The notes: generated by a model not told the origin, from the sequence alone. A stretch of DNA of 64,000 nt from Methylobacterium sp. Leaf104 (GCF_001422885.1 NZ_LMMZ01000034.1:313055-377054), one strand, 5' to 3'; positions 51,656 through 60,801 are shown, counted from the stretch's first letter. Translations and numbers: made by a program.

Positions 51656-52734
51656 CGAGCCCGCTCTTCGCCGAGATCCGCGACGAGATCCTGGCCTCCG
51701 GTCCGATCGGGCTCGACCGCTACATGAGCCTCTGCCTCGGCCATCCGGTGCACGGCTACTACCGCACCCGCGATCCCCTGGGAGCGGCCGGCGACTTCGT
51801 CACCGCCCCCGAGATCAGCCAGATGTTCGGCGAGCTCATCGGGATCTGGATCGCGGCGACCTGGTCTGCCATGGGTGCGCCCACCGACCTCGCCCTGGTG
51901 GAACTCGGACCTGGCCGCGGCACCCTGATGCAGGATGCGCTGCGGGCGCTGGCCCGCGCCGCACCGGACCTGCGCCCGGCCCTGCATCTCGTCGAGACGA
52001 GCCCGGTGCTCCGGGCCGAGCAGGCCGCCCGCCTCTCGGGCGCCGCGCCGACCTGGCACGAGTCCATCGAGACCCTGCCGCCCGGCTCGACCCTCGTCGT
52101 CGCCAACGAATTCTTCGACGCCCTCCCCGTCCGCCAGTTCCAGCGCGCATCGCGCGGCTGGTTCGAACGCCTCGTCGGCCTCTCGCCGGATGGCGGCGCC
52201 CTCGCTTTCGGCCTGGCGGCGGAGCCCGATACCCGCATCGCCGCGAGCGGCCCGAACGGGGTCCTGATGACCCTGCCGGGCGCCGCCCTCGACACCGTGC
52301 GCGGCCTCGCCCGCCGCGTCGTCGCCGAGAGGGGCGCGGTGCTGGCCATCGATTACGGCCATGTCCGGCCGGGCTTCGGCGACTCGCTCCAGGCTTTGCG
52401 CGGCCATGCCTTCGTCCCGCCGCTCGCCGCCCCCGGCGAAGCCGACCTCACCACGCACGTGGACTTCGCGGCCCTCGGCCGCGCCGCGACCGGCGAAGGC
52501 GCAATCCTGCACGGCCCGGTCGACCAGCGCGACTTCCTCCTCGCCCTCGGCCTGCGCGAGCGGGCCGAGCGATTGGGGCGGGACGCGTCACCGGCGCAGC
52601 GCGACGCGATCACGGCCGCCGCCACCCGCCTCACCGACCCATCCCGGCGCGGCATGGGCAGCCTGTTCAAAGCGATGGCGTTCTCGGATTCGGCACTGAC
52701 GGCTCTGCCGGGTCTTCCGGCAGCGAAGCTTTGA
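51652..52734 (+). CDS. SAM-dependent methyltransferase, MidA/NDUFAF7 family
   Basis: A 360-aa protein of the COG1565 family; the mitochondrial member NDUFAF7 dimethylates an arginine in complex I. The N-terminal GPIGLDRYMSLCLGHPVHGYY and GAAGDFVTAPEISQMFGELIG are diagnostic, and LALVELGPGRGTLMQD is the SAM motif. VVANEFFDALPVRQF is the second core block. It starts at GTG coupled to lgt (GTGA), a widespread alphaproteobacterial pairing. Confidence 0.9.
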   Translation: MTSPLFAEIRDEILASGPIGLDRYMSLCLGHPVHGYYRTRDPLGAAGDFVTAPEISQMFGELIGIWIAATWSAMGAPTDLALVELGPGRGTLMQDALRALARAAPDLRPALHLVETSPVLRAEQAARLSGAAPTWHESIETLPPGSTLVVANEFFDALPVRQFQRASRGWFERLVGLSPDGGALAFGLAAEPDTRIAASGPNGVLMTLPGAALDTVRGLARRVVAERGAVLAIDYGHVRPGFGDSLQALRGHAFVPPLAAPGEADLTTHVDFAALGRAATGEGAILHGPVDQRDFLLALGLRERAERLGRDASPAQRDAITAAATRLTDPSRRGMGSLFKAMAFSDSALTALPGLPAAKL

Positions 52735-52758
52735 GAAGATCGTTCGGTGCGACGCGGC

Positions 52759-52851
52759 TCAATGCGCGCGGCGGGCGAACCAGAGCGTGCCCAGGCCCAG
52801 CGCGAGGGCGCCGAGGGGGAACAGCAGCAGGGTCAGGGTGTGGACATCCAT
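52759..52851 (-). CDS. 30-residue single-pass membrane protein
   Basis: A micro-protein of 30 residues (MDVHTLTLLLFPLGALALGL..., ending FARRAH): one hydrophobic helix followed by a positive tail, so the C terminus should face the cytoplasm. Its ATG overlaps the stop of the gene before it as TAATG, the clearest reason to believe it is translated. No family recognised. Confidence 0.55.
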   Translation of the reverse strand: MDVHTLTLLLFPLGALALGLGTLWFARRAH

Positions 52852-53102
52852 TACCGGAGTTCCCGCAGAAAACCTCTTGCAGCCCAATGTAGGACTCCGC
52901 TGACGCAGATGCAAAGCAGGGAGAGCACCGGAGTCAGCCATGGCCTGTCGGGTTGGGCCGCCGCTGCGCTGCGCTGGGAAAACAGAGGCGCCAGGCCTCC
53001 GACCGCGAGCACCGCGATGGCGACGCCGTTCACATAGGTCGCCGTCAGCTTTGCGCGCTCGTTCGCGATCAGTCGCGTCCTGGTGTCCTGCGACTCACCC
53101 AT
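52851..53102 (-). CDS. 82-residue two-helix membrane protein
   Basis: Starts MGESQDTRTRLIANERAKLT after a GAGG site with good spacing. Helix one is YVNGVAIAVLAVGGLAPLFS (residues about 24-43) and helix two WLTPVLSLLCICVSGVLHWA (55-74), joined by a short Ala/Pro loop. The phrase 'NERAKL...N..A.A....GG.APL' recurs in small uncharacterised proteobacterial membrane proteins. Coupled by TAATG to the 30-residue protein. An upstream in-frame start at 53210 is less likely. Confidence 0.62.
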   Translation of the reverse strand: MGESQDTRTRLIANERAKLTATYVNGVAIAVLAVGGLAPLFSQRSAAAAQPDRPWLTPVLSLLCICVSGVLHWAARGFLRELR

Positions 53103-53464
53103 GGCGCCTCGAACCCTGTAACCTCGGATCGTTGTGCGGTCAGGCAGGCCGACGAAGACATCGGGCACGGCGAGCGTGGAGAAGTCGTGCCTGATCACCC
53201 GCGCGGACACCGAACAGGAAGCTATTCCTCCATCTCGGTCAAGGGGTGCCGGGCGCCAATCTCCGGTGGATGGGGAAAACTTGACTTGCCGGCCCTGTCG
53301 GACTAACCGCCTCCCTATTCATTCGACGGTCTGATCGTCATCACGAACGCCGACCGGCCCCGCGAGGCCGGAGGTCAACGCCCGACAGCGCGATGCGCCC
53401 TCGGGCGAGCTTCGCGTTGGGGACAGGGCGTCGGCCCCGCTCACCCCGTCGTCGTCGAGCCCCG
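53103..53464. other. intergenic between the micro-membrane operon and the CPWSGKP protein gene
   Basis: No gene supported in these 362 bases. It should contain two divergent promoters; TTGACT at about 53281-53286 is the best -35-like element for the rightward gene, without a clear -10. Confidence 0.35.
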
Positions 53465-53689
53465 ATGCCCAACGCTGCCGCGAACACGACCCTGCGCATC
53501 GAGGATGCGGTGAACGACACCTGCCCCTGGTCGGGCAAGCCGATCGCGGCCGACTCGCTCACCCTCTACAACGGTGCGGTGGTCGGCTTCTGCAATCCGG
53601 AGTGCCGGGACAAGTTCGCCAAGGCGATCCGCGGTTTCGAGGATGCGCTCCAGGCGCGCCGGGCCGAGAGCGCGGGCGTGAACCAGTGA
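53465..53689 (+). CDS. small cysteine-motif protein (TRASH-like)
   Basis: A 74-aa protein starting MPNAAANTTLRIEDAVND. The core TCPWSGKPIAADSL followed by VVGFCNPECRDKF gives three cysteines in a C-x(n)-C-x3-C spacing like TRASH/YHS-type metal-binding modules, where the CxxSGxP turn and FCxxxCxxxF are typical. It may sense or carry a metal; such small proteins in this genus are sometimes mislabelled glutathione S-transferase. It precedes ffh by 38 bases. Confidence 0.65.
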   Translation: MPNAAANTTLRIEDAVNDTCPWSGKPIAADSLTLYNGAVVGFCNPECRDKFAKAIRGFEDALQARRAESAGVNQ

Positions 53690-53727
53690 CCGGTCCGACG
53701 ACGATGCCGGTCCAGGGAGCCTGACGC

Positions 53728-55290
53728 ATGTTCGAAGGCCTGTCCGATCGCCTTTCCGGGATTCTCTCCGGCCTCACGCGGCGCGGCGCGCTCACCGAGG
53801 CCGACGTCACCGCCGCCCTGCGCGAGGTCCGGCGCGCCCTTCTCGAGGCCGACGTCGCTCTCGAAGTGGTGCGCGGCTTCACCGAGAAGGTGCGCGAGAA
53901 GGCGGTCGGCGCCGTCGTCCTGAAGTCGGTCACCCCCGGCCAGATGGTCGTCAAGATCGTCAACGACGAGCTCGTGGCGATGCTCGGCTCGGACGCGAGC
54001 ATCATCGACCTGAACGCCCCCGCCCCCGTCGCCATCCTGATGGTCGGCCTCCAGGGCTCGGGCAAGACCACCACCACCGCCAAGATCGCCCGCCGGCTGG
54101 TGGCCCGCGACAAGCGCCGGGTGCTGCTGGCCTCCCTCGACACCCGCCGCCCGGCGGCGATGGAGCAGCTCGCCATCCTGGCCAAGCAGGTCGAGGTCGA
54201 GAGCCTGCCGATCGTCGCCGGCCAGTCGGCGGTGCAGATCGCCCGCCGCGCCATGGATGCCGCCCGCCTCGGCGGCTTCGACGTGGTCATGCTCGACACC
54301 GCCGGCCGCATCACCCTCGACGAGGCGCTGATGGCGGAGGCGGCCGAGGTCAAGGCGGCCACCAACCCGCACGAGGTGCTCCTCGTCGCCGACGCCCTGA
54401 CCGGCCAGGATGCGGTGAACACGGCCCGCGCCTTCGATGAGCGCCTCGGCGTCACCGGCATCGTGCTGACCCGCATGGACGGCGATTCGCGCGGCGGCGC
54501 GGCCCTGTCGATGCGCGCCGTCACCGGCAAGCCGATCAAGCTCGTCGGCACCGGCGAGAAGGTCGACGCCCTGGAGGAGTTCCACCCCTCCCGCGTCGCC
54601 AACCGCATCCTCGGCATGGGCGACATCGTCAGCCTCGTCGAGAAGGCGGCCGAGACCATCGACCACGAGCAGGCGCTCCGCACCGCGGAGAAGATGCGCA
54701 AGGGCAAGTTCGACCTCGACGACCTGTCGATGCAGCTCGCCCAGATGGAGAAGATGGGCGGCATCGGCGGCCTGATGGGCATGCTCCCGGGCATGGGCCA
54801 GATCAAGAAGCAGGTCGAGAACGCCAACCTGGACGAGAAGATGTTCGCCCGGCAGCGGGCCATCATCTCGTCGATGACCGCCCAGGAGCGGAAGAATCCC
54901 GACATCCTCAAGAATTCCCGCAAGAAGCGCATCGCTGCGGGCTCGGGGACGAAGGTGGAGGAGCTGAACAAGCTCCTCAAGATGCACCGGACCATGGCCG
55001 ACATGATGAAGGCGATGGGCTCGGGCAAGCGCGGCATCGGCCAGGCCCTCGGCTCGATGTTCGGCATGGGGGGTGGTGGAATGCCGGGCGGCATGCCCGG
55101 CCTGCCCCCCGGCATGCCGGAACCGACGCCGGAAATGATCGCCGACATGCAGAAGCAGCTCGGCGGCAAGCTCCCCCCGATGCCCCCGGGCCTCGGGGGC
55201 AAGATGCCGGGCCTGCCCGGGCTCGGGGGTCCCAAGGGCCCCGGCGGCCTGCCGGGTCTCGGCGGATTTCCCTTCGGGAAGAAGAAGTAG
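53728..55290 (+). CDS. ffh: signal recognition particle protein
   Basis: A 520-aa SRP54 GTPase that binds 4.5S RNA and signal sequences. N domain 1-85, then the G domain with GLQGSGKTTTTAKIA, DTRRPAAMEQL, DTAGR and TRMDGDSRGG. The methionine-rich M domain is about 300-430 (GGIGGLMGMLPGMGQIKKQ). A Gly/Pro/Met-rich tail of about 75 residues (GGMPGGMPGLPPGMPEPTPE) follows, longer than in E. coli but common in this genus. Confidence 0.98.
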   Translation: MFEGLSDRLSGILSGLTRRGALTEADVTAALREVRRALLEADVALEVVRGFTEKVREKAVGAVVLKSVTPGQMVVKIVNDELVAMLGSDASIIDLNAPAPVAILMVGLQGSGKTTTTAKIARRLVARDKRRVLLASLDTRRPAAMEQLAILAKQVEVESLPIVAGQSAVQIARRAMDAARLGGFDVVMLDTAGRITLDEALMAEAAEVKAATNPHEVLLVADALTGQDAVNTARAFDERLGVTGIVLTRMDGDSRGGAALSMRAVTGKPIKLVGTGEKVDALEEFHPSRVANRILGMGDIVSLVEKAAETIDHEQALRTAEKMRKGKFDLDDLSMQLAQMEKMGGIGGLMGMLPGMGQIKKQVENANLDEKMFARQRAIISSMTAQERKNPDILKNSRKKRIAAGSGTKVEELNKLLKMHRTMADMMKAMGSGKRGIGQALGSMFGMGGGGMPGGMPGLPPGMPEPTPEMIADMQKQLGGKLPPMPPGLGGKMPGLPGLGGPKGPGGLPGLGGFPFGKKK

Positions 55291-55299
55291 CGACGGGGG

Positions 55300-55352
55300 G
55301 CGTAGCGCATAGCGAGTCGGGTTCGCGCCCACGGACTCGCCATTCGCTACGC
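55300..55352. repeat. long inverted repeat between ffh and rpsP
   Basis: Arms of 19 bases (GCGTAGCGCATAGCGAGTC at 55300-55318; 55334-55352) pair with two mismatches around a 15-base loop. Located 10 bases after ffh. It could terminate ffh, protect an mRNA end, or be a dispersed repeat; no T run. Confidence 0.6.
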
Positions 55353-55395
55353 GCTCCTCGCCCTGACACGACACACTGACCTTTGGAGTAGAACC

Positions 55396-55758
55396 ATGTC
55401 CCTCAAGATCCGTCTCACCCGTGGCGGCGCCAAGAAGCGCCCGTACTACCGCATCGTCGTCGCCGACGCCCGCGCCCCCCGCGACGGCCGCTTCATCGAC
55501 AAGGTCGGCGTCTACGACCCGATGAAGGCCAAGGACGATCCGGCCCGCATCGTGCTCGAGGCCGACAAGATCCAGTCCTGGCTCGCCAAGGGCGCCCAGC
55601 CCACCGACCGCGTCCTGCGCTTCCTCGACGCCGCCGGCCTCGCCAAGCGCCCCGCGCGCAACAACCCGCAGAAGGCCGAGCCGGGCGAGAAGGCGAAGGA
55701 GCGCGCCGCCAAGCGCGCCGAGAAGGCCGCCGCCCCGGCCGAAGACGCCGCGGCCTGA
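55396..55758 (+). CDS. rpsP: 30S ribosomal protein S16
   Basis: A 120-aa primary-binding ribosomal protein. MSLKIRLTRGGAKKRPYYRI, VADARAPRDGRFIDKVGVYDP and IVLEADKIQSWLAKGAQPTD are canonical. The last 40 residues are a Lys/Ala/Glu-rich extension (EKAKERAAKRAEKAAA) as in L19 here. rimM begins 13 bases later. Confidence 0.98.
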   Translation: MSLKIRLTRGGAKKRPYYRIVVADARAPRDGRFIDKVGVYDPMKAKDDPARIVLEADKIQSWLAKGAQPTDRVLRFLDAAGLAKRPARNNPQKAEPGEKAKERAAKRAEKAAAPAEDAAA

Positions 55759-55771
55759 GGCGCGTCCGCGC

Positions 55772-56458
55772 ATGGCCCGCCGTCCCGGAGGCTCTTCATC
55801 CCACGGTGACGGTGGCCGCCGTGCGCGCCCCGGCCGCATCGGCAGCGATGCGGCCACCTCGGCCCGCCGGCCGAAGCCCGACGCCGACGCGCCCCTGCCG
55901 CCCACCGACCCGAGCCTCGTCCAGATGGGCGAATTCGGGCGGGCGCACGGGCTCAACGGCGAGGTCCGGCTGAAATCCTACACCGGCGACCCGCAGGCGA
56001 TCGCCTCCTACGGGCCGCTGATCGGCGCCGACGGGCGCCGCATCGAGATCACCGACATCCGCCAGGCCGGCGGCGCCTCCCCCGACCTCCTGGTCGTTCG
56101 GGTGAAGGGCGTGACCGACCGCACCGGCGCGGAGGGGCTGAACCGCCTCGCCCTGTTCCTCCCGCGCGAGCGCCTCGGCACCGTGGCGGACGCGGACGAA
56201 TTCTTCACCGCCGACCTCGTCGGTCTCGCGGTGGTCGACACGCAAGGCGCGCTCCTCGGCACCGTCGCGGACGTGCCGAATTACGGCGGCGGCGATCTCC
56301 TGGAGATCAAGCCGGCCCTCGGCGGTACCACCGCCCTCCTGCCCTTCACCAAGGCCTTCGTTCCGGAGCTCGACGTCGCCGGTGGCCGCGTCGTGGTCGA
56401 TCCCCCGGACGACCTGTTCGCGCCGGCCCAGCCGCGCCCGCCCGACGAGCCCGCCTGA
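55772..56458 (+). CDS. rimM: 16S rRNA processing protein RimM
   Basis: A 228-aa assembly factor for the 30S head. The RimM core starts at about residue 50 (VQMGEFGRAHGLNGEVRLKS) and is followed by the PRC-barrel half (FFTADLVGLAVVDTQGALLG, LLEIKPALGG, LLPFTKAFVPELDV). The first 48 residues are a low-complexity Arg/Gly/Pro/Asp segment, so a later start is conceivable, but no other good start is evident. Follows rpsP; trmD, usually next, is 4.4 kb away. Confidence 0.95.
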   Translation: MARRPGGSSSHGDGGRRARPGRIGSDAATSARRPKPDADAPLPPTDPSLVQMGEFGRAHGLNGEVRLKSYTGDPQAIASYGPLIGADGRRIEITDIRQAGGASPDLLVVRVKGVTDRTGAEGLNRLALFLPRERLGTVADADEFFTADLVGLAVVDTQGALLGTVADVPNYGGGDLLEIKPALGGTTALLPFTKAFVPELDVAGGRVVVDPPDDLFAPAQPRPPDEPA

Positions 56459-56479
56459 GAGCCCGATCGCGGCCGGCCC

Positions 56480-58036
56480 TCAGGCGGAACCGGTCCCGGA
56501 TGCCGCGCCCCAGGCCGGCGCCCGATCCCCGGCGGCCGACGATTCCCGCGACGTCCGGCCGATATACGTCCGGTTTCGGCCGTCCGCCTTCGCCGCGTAG
56601 AGCGCCGCATCGGCGTCGCGGTAGAGGTCCATGACCGCCCGCGGTCCGTCGCGGCCCGGGGACGTGCTCGCCAGCCCGATGCTCACCGTCAGCGAGCCGG
56701 CGGGGATGCCGGCGCCGGGAAGGCCGAAGCGCCGGATTTCGGCATGGATCCGGTCGGCGACGCGACGGGCGGCCGCCAGGTCGGCGGCGAGCAGCAGCAC
56801 GAACTCCTCTCCGCCGACGCGGCACACGAGGTCGCCCGGGCGTCGCGCGCTCGCCATCAGGCAATGCGCCAGCCCCTTCAGGACCTCGTCGCCGACGTGG
56901 CCGTGGCGGTCGTTCACCGCCTTGAAGTGGTCCGCATCGATCACGAGCAGCGACAAGGGCTGGTCGGGCGGCAGGCCGGACCTTTCGCGCTCCGCCAGGG
57001 CCTCCTCGAAGCGGCGCCGGTTCGGAAGGCCCGTCAGCGCATCGGTCAGCGAGAGGCGCGCCAGTTCCGCCTCGATCCGGCTCCGGTGCCGGAGCTCGCG
57101 CCCGAACAGCAGCGAGAGGCCGGCGCACAGGCCGCACAGGCTCAGTACGGCGCTGCCGATCACCAGCGCCTTGGCGCGCCATTCCGCCTCGATCTCCTCG
57201 GCGGCCAGGGCGACGTCCAGGATCAGCGGCAGGTCGCCGATCCGCGTGAAGGCGTGGTGCCGGTTCTCGTCGCCGCGGACCGAGGTGCCGACGAAGGTGC
57301 CGGCGCCCTCCTGCACGAAGCGCTGGAAGGTCGGCGCGGACGCGACGCTGACGCCGATCTCCTCATCGACGGCGGGGTGGCGCATCAGGCGCCGTCCGTC
57401 CGCGAGGTAGAGGTTGATCGCCCCCTTGGTCCCGAGGGCGATGTTGGCGAAGAGCCGGCTGAAATAGGTGAGCTTCAGGGAGGCCTGGACCACGCCGCCG
57501 AAGCGGCCGTCGGGCCCGTTGATCCGGCGGCTGAGGACGATGACCGGCACGCCGAGGAGGCGCGACACCACCGGCTCACTGATGAAGAGCGCGACATCGG
57601 GCCGATCGCGGTGGACCCGGAAGTAGCTCCGGTCCGCGTTGTTCAGGGGACGGGCCGGGATGCCCTTGGCGTCGAAGACGGTCCTGCCGGTCTCGTCCAC
57701 CACGAGGATCACGCCCATGTCCCGCGCCAGCACGGCCCGGTCGAAGAGGATGAGTTGCTGTAGGGCGGGGCTGGCCGCCGCAAATCCCGGTGCCGTCAGG
57801 TTGTCGGCGACCCCGCGCAGCGACAGGTCGATGATCTCGATGTTGCGGGCGATGTCGCGCTCGATCACCTGGAGCAGATTGCGCGAGGTCTGGGTCGCCT
57901 TCTCCCAGGCATCCGCGCGCAGGTCGAGCAGCATCAGCCCCGAGATCGCGAGCAACCCGAGTGGTGCCAGGATGCCCAGCCCGATCCAGGTCTGCGACGA
58001 GCGCAGCCGGTGCGCGAGATCAACCAGCATCCGCAT
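56480..58036 (-). CDS. membrane diguanylate cyclase with periplasmic sensor
   Basis: A 518-aa protein. TM1 about residues 13-36 (WIGLGILAPLGLLAISGLML), then a double-Cache-like periplasmic domain (about 40-285) with NNADRSYFRVHRDRPDVALFIS and GKFGGVVQASL-like GRFGGVVQASLKLTYFS, TM2 about 292-315, and a GGDEF domain about 330-490. The active site is RVGGEEFVLLL near residue 408, preceded by RPGD five residues earlier, the RxxD product-inhibition site. It should make c-di-GMP. ATG at 58036 chosen. Confidence 0.93.
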   Translation of the reverse strand: MRMLVDLAHRLRSSQTWIGLGILAPLGLLAISGLMLLDLRADAWEKATQTSRNLLQVIERDIARNIEIIDLSLRGVADNLTAPGFAAASPALQQLILFDRAVLARDMGVILVVDETGRTVFDAKGIPARPLNNADRSYFRVHRDRPDVALFISEPVVSRLLGVPVIVLSRRINGPDGRFGGVVQASLKLTYFSRLFANIALGTKGAINLYLADGRRLMRHPAVDEEIGVSVASAPTFQRFVQEGAGTFVGTSVRGDENRHHAFTRIGDLPLILDVALAAEEIEAEWRAKALVIGSAVLSLCGLCAGLSLLFGRELRHRSRIEAELARLSLTDALTGLPNRRRFEEALAERERSGLPPDQPLSLLVIDADHFKAVNDRHGHVGDEVLKGLAHCLMASARRPGDLVCRVGGEEFVLLLAADLAAARRVADRIHAEIRRFGLPGAGIPAGSLTVSIGLASTSPGRDGPRAVMDLYRDADAALYAAKADGRNRTYIGRTSRESSAAGDRAPAWGAASGTGSA

Positions 58037-58325
58037 CGACGACCATCCCACCTCCGTTCGCGAGCATTGCCCCACATGCCATGGCAAGTCCTAATCGGAG
58101 GTTGCATGGTCGGACGTCGCCGGAGCGGACGCGGCGTCATGGAACCCGACGCCGGCTCCGCATCGTCGCGCGGCCGCGCCCGTCAGGATCAATGGTCTCG
58201 GGAGGTCGAGGACGCGGTCCGTGGGGCAGCGCGGCGTCCTCGACGCGAGCAGGCCGACCCGTTCGAACTAAGTGACATGAACGAAAATGGCCGTTACAAC
58301 GACTGGCCGCCGGGAAAGTTCCCCC

Positions 58326-59978
58326 ATGAGCTACCACCTCGAGCAGGGTATCAGGCCAGATACAGCCGATCCCGCGCGGCTTGCTGAGCTCAGGGCTCTC
58401 GACATCCTCGACACCGCGCCTGAACAGGCCTTCGACGACGTCGTGCAACTGTGTCGCCTGCTGTGCGGGTCCCCGGTCGCCCTGATCAGCCTCGTGGACG
58501 AGGACCGCCAGTGGTTCAAGGCCCGCACCGGGTTCCCGCCCTGCGAGACCGATCTCAACGCCTCGGTCTGCGTCTATGCCCTGAGCGAGGCCGACCTCTT
58601 GGTGATTCCGGACCTGGCGGACGATCCGCGAACCAGTCGGAATCCGCTCGTCACGGGTGAACCGCATATCCGCTTCTATGCCGGCGCGCCCCTGCGGATG
58701 CGGAGCGGCCAGGTGCTCGGCAGCCTGTGCGTGCTCGATCATCAGCCGCGCCCGGACGGGCTGACCGACGATCAGGCCGATGGTCTGCGGCGCCTCGCGC
58801 GCCAGGTGACGACCCTCATCCATGAGCGCCGGCAGATCGCCCTGGTCAAGGCCGAGGAAATCTACGCCCGGGCGGCCTCGCTCCGGCGCGCCGCGCTGAT
58901 CGAACTCGGGGACTTCCTGCGCAACGAGGCCTCCGTTCCCGCCATGACCCAGCGGGCGGCCGAGATCGTCGGCCGGACCCTCGACGCCGATCGGACCGGC
59001 TACGGCGAACTCGATGCGGCCGGCGAGCACATCACCGTCCACCGCGACTGGACGACCGCCGGCACGGCCAGTCTCGTCGGGCGGCATCCCTTCGTGAATC
59101 AGGACACCCTCGGTCCCGACCTCGCGCGCGGGGAAACCCTCGTCGTCGACGCCGTGGCGGACGATCCACGGACCGCGGAGACAGCCGCCCGCCTCGCCCG
59201 GATCGATGTCGGCGCCCTGCTCAACGTGCCGGTGCGCGAGCGCGGCCGAAGCGTCGGGCTGTTCTTCGTCCACAGCACGGCGCCGCGCGCCTGGCACCCC
59301 GAGGAGGTCGCCTTCGTCCGCAACGTCGCGGATCGCGTCCAGGTCGGCATCGCGCGCCTGCGGGCCGAGGAACAGCAGGCGGTCCTGAACCGCGAACTCA
59401 GCCACCGCATGAAGAACATGCTGGCCATGGTCCAGGCCATCGCCACCCAGACGCTCCGCAACGCTCCCGACCTGGACACGGCCCGGGACGTCCTGGCCGA
59501 CCGGCTCTTCGCGATGAGCAAGGCCCACGACCTGCTCCTCAACGGCACGCGCGAGAGCGCGAGCATCGAGGCGGTGATCCGCGGGGCGCTCGAGATCCAC
59601 GACGATGCCGGATCGGAACGCCTGCGTCTCGCCGGACCCTTCGTCCAGGTCGGCTCGAAGGCCGCCCTGTCCCTCGCCCTGATGGTCCACGAACTCGCGA
59701 CGAATGCGGCCAAGTACGGCGCCCTCTCCTGCCCGGAGGGGACCGTCGCGGTCACCTGGACCGTGGAGGCCGACGGCCCCGAGTCGATGCTGACCCTGTC
59801 GTGGCGGGAACGCGGAGGACCCGCGGTCGCCCCGCCCAAGCGCCGCGGATTCGGGAGCCGGCTGATCGAGCGCGGCCTCGCGGGTGCCGTCGGCGGCAGC
59901 GTCCGCACGACCTACGAGTCAGTGGGGCTGGTCTGCGAACTCACGGCGCCGCTGCGCGGCATCGAGGCGGAGGAGTGA
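58326..59978 (+). CDS. GAF-GAF HWE-type sensor histidine kinase
   Basis: A 550-aa soluble kinase. The first GAF domain (about 20-170: PVALISLVDEDRQWFKAR, SVCVYAL, LGSLCVLDHQPRP) is of the phytochrome-like small-molecule type; the second is at about 190-345 (LLNVPVRERGRSVGLFFVHS). The phosphoacceptor is His360 in LNRELSHRMKNMLAMVQAIA, the HRxKN form of HWE kinases, and the ATP site is MVHELATNAAKYGAL with GFGSRLIERGLAG. No membrane segment or receiver. Its partner response regulator is not in the window. Confidence 0.92.
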   Translation: MSYHLEQGIRPDTADPARLAELRALDILDTAPEQAFDDVVQLCRLLCGSPVALISLVDEDRQWFKARTGFPPCETDLNASVCVYALSEADLLVIPDLADDPRTSRNPLVTGEPHIRFYAGAPLRMRSGQVLGSLCVLDHQPRPDGLTDDQADGLRRLARQVTTLIHERRQIALVKAEEIYARAASLRRAALIELGDFLRNEASVPAMTQRAAEIVGRTLDADRTGYGELDAAGEHITVHRDWTTAGTASLVGRHPFVNQDTLGPDLARGETLVVDAVADDPRTAETAARLARIDVGALLNVPVRERGRSVGLFFVHSTAPRAWHPEEVAFVRNVADRVQVGIARLRAEEQQAVLNRELSHRMKNMLAMVQAIATQTLRNAPDLDTARDVLADRLFAMSKAHDLLLNGTRESASIEAVIRGALEIHDDAGSERLRLAGPFVQVGSKAALSLALMVHELATNAAKYGALSCPEGTVAVTWTVEADGPESMLTLSWRERGGPAVAPPKRRGFGSRLIERGLAGAVGGSVRTTYESVGLVCELTAPLRGIEAEE

Positions 59979-59988
59979 GCCGCGCCCG

Positions 59989-60801
59989 TCATCGCGGCGG
60001 GCTGCCGGGTCCGTCCTTCGCCCGCCGGGTGGCGTCGTCCCGGCAGGGACGGATCGTGCGCGGGTCCGGCCGGTCCGCCGCCGTGGGCGCTTCGAAGATC
60101 GCGAGGTAGCCGACGCCGCCGTCGAGCACCGTGACGCCGGTCTGCCGGTATCCGGCAGCGGAGAGCTCGCAGGCGAGGAGCGCGGGCGGCGTTCCGTGGC
60201 GCGAGGGCACGTCGTCCGCGTCGACGATGCCCACCTTGCCCCCCGGCTTCATCATCGGCGCCAGGTTGTGGAGCAGTCCGAAGGGCTGGGCGATCTCGTG
60301 GTACATGTGGACCAGCACCGCCGCATCGAGCGAGGCGGCCGGCAGGCGCGGGTCGTGCGGCTCGCCGCGCACCACCGTAACGTTGGTCAGCGCGCTCCTG
60401 GCGATGCGCGCCTCCAGCCCCGCCAGGTAGCGGGGCGTCACGTCCTCGGCGTAGACGTGGCCCTGCGGGCCGACGCGCTCGGCCAGCCGCACCGTGTAGT
60501 AGCCGCTGCCGGCCCCGATATCGGCGACGCTCTGGCCGGCCGCGATGCCCATCAGGCGGACCACCTGCCCGACCTCGTCGACCGAATCACGCTGCTTCTC
60601 CGAGGCCCAGAGGGGCGCGACGATCTCGGCCACCGGCCGGTCGGGCCTGGGAAAGGCGGAGGCGGGCGTGCCCGCCGGGGCCAGGGGTTCGGCCGCGCGG
60701 ACCGGCTGGAGCAGCGCCGAACCCGTCAGCGCGAGGGAGACGGTGACGGTCCGCAGGAGCGGAACGACGGCACGGTCACGGAGGGAGCGGGAAGCGGCCA
60801 T
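59989..60801 (-). CDS. exported class I SAM-dependent methyltransferase-like protein
   Basis: A 270-aa protein with a signal peptide (AVVPLLRTVTVSLALTGSAL, cut after VRAAE). The mature part is a methyltransferase fold: SVADIGAGSGYYTVRLAERV (motif I), HVYAEDVTPRYL, LDAAVLVHMYHEIAQP and MKPGGKVGIVDAD. Presence of a clean SAM-binding site behind an export signal is odd because SAM is cytoplasmic. The ATG at 60801 is preferred; a later start that skips the signal is not evident. Substrate unknown. Confidence 0.8.
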   Translation of the reverse strand: MAASRSLRDRAVVPLLRTVTVSLALTGSALLQPVRAAEPLAPAGTPASAFPRPDRPVAEIVAPLWASEKQRDSVDEVGQVVRLMGIAAGQSVADIGAGSGYYTVRLAERVGPQGHVYAEDVTPRYLAGLEARIARSALTNVTVVRGEPHDPRLPAASLDAAVLVHMYHEIAQPFGLLHNLAPMMKPGGKVGIVDADDVPSRHGTPPALLACELSAAGYRQTGVTVLDGGVGYLAIFEAPTAADRPDPRTIRPCRDDATRRAKDGPGSPPR

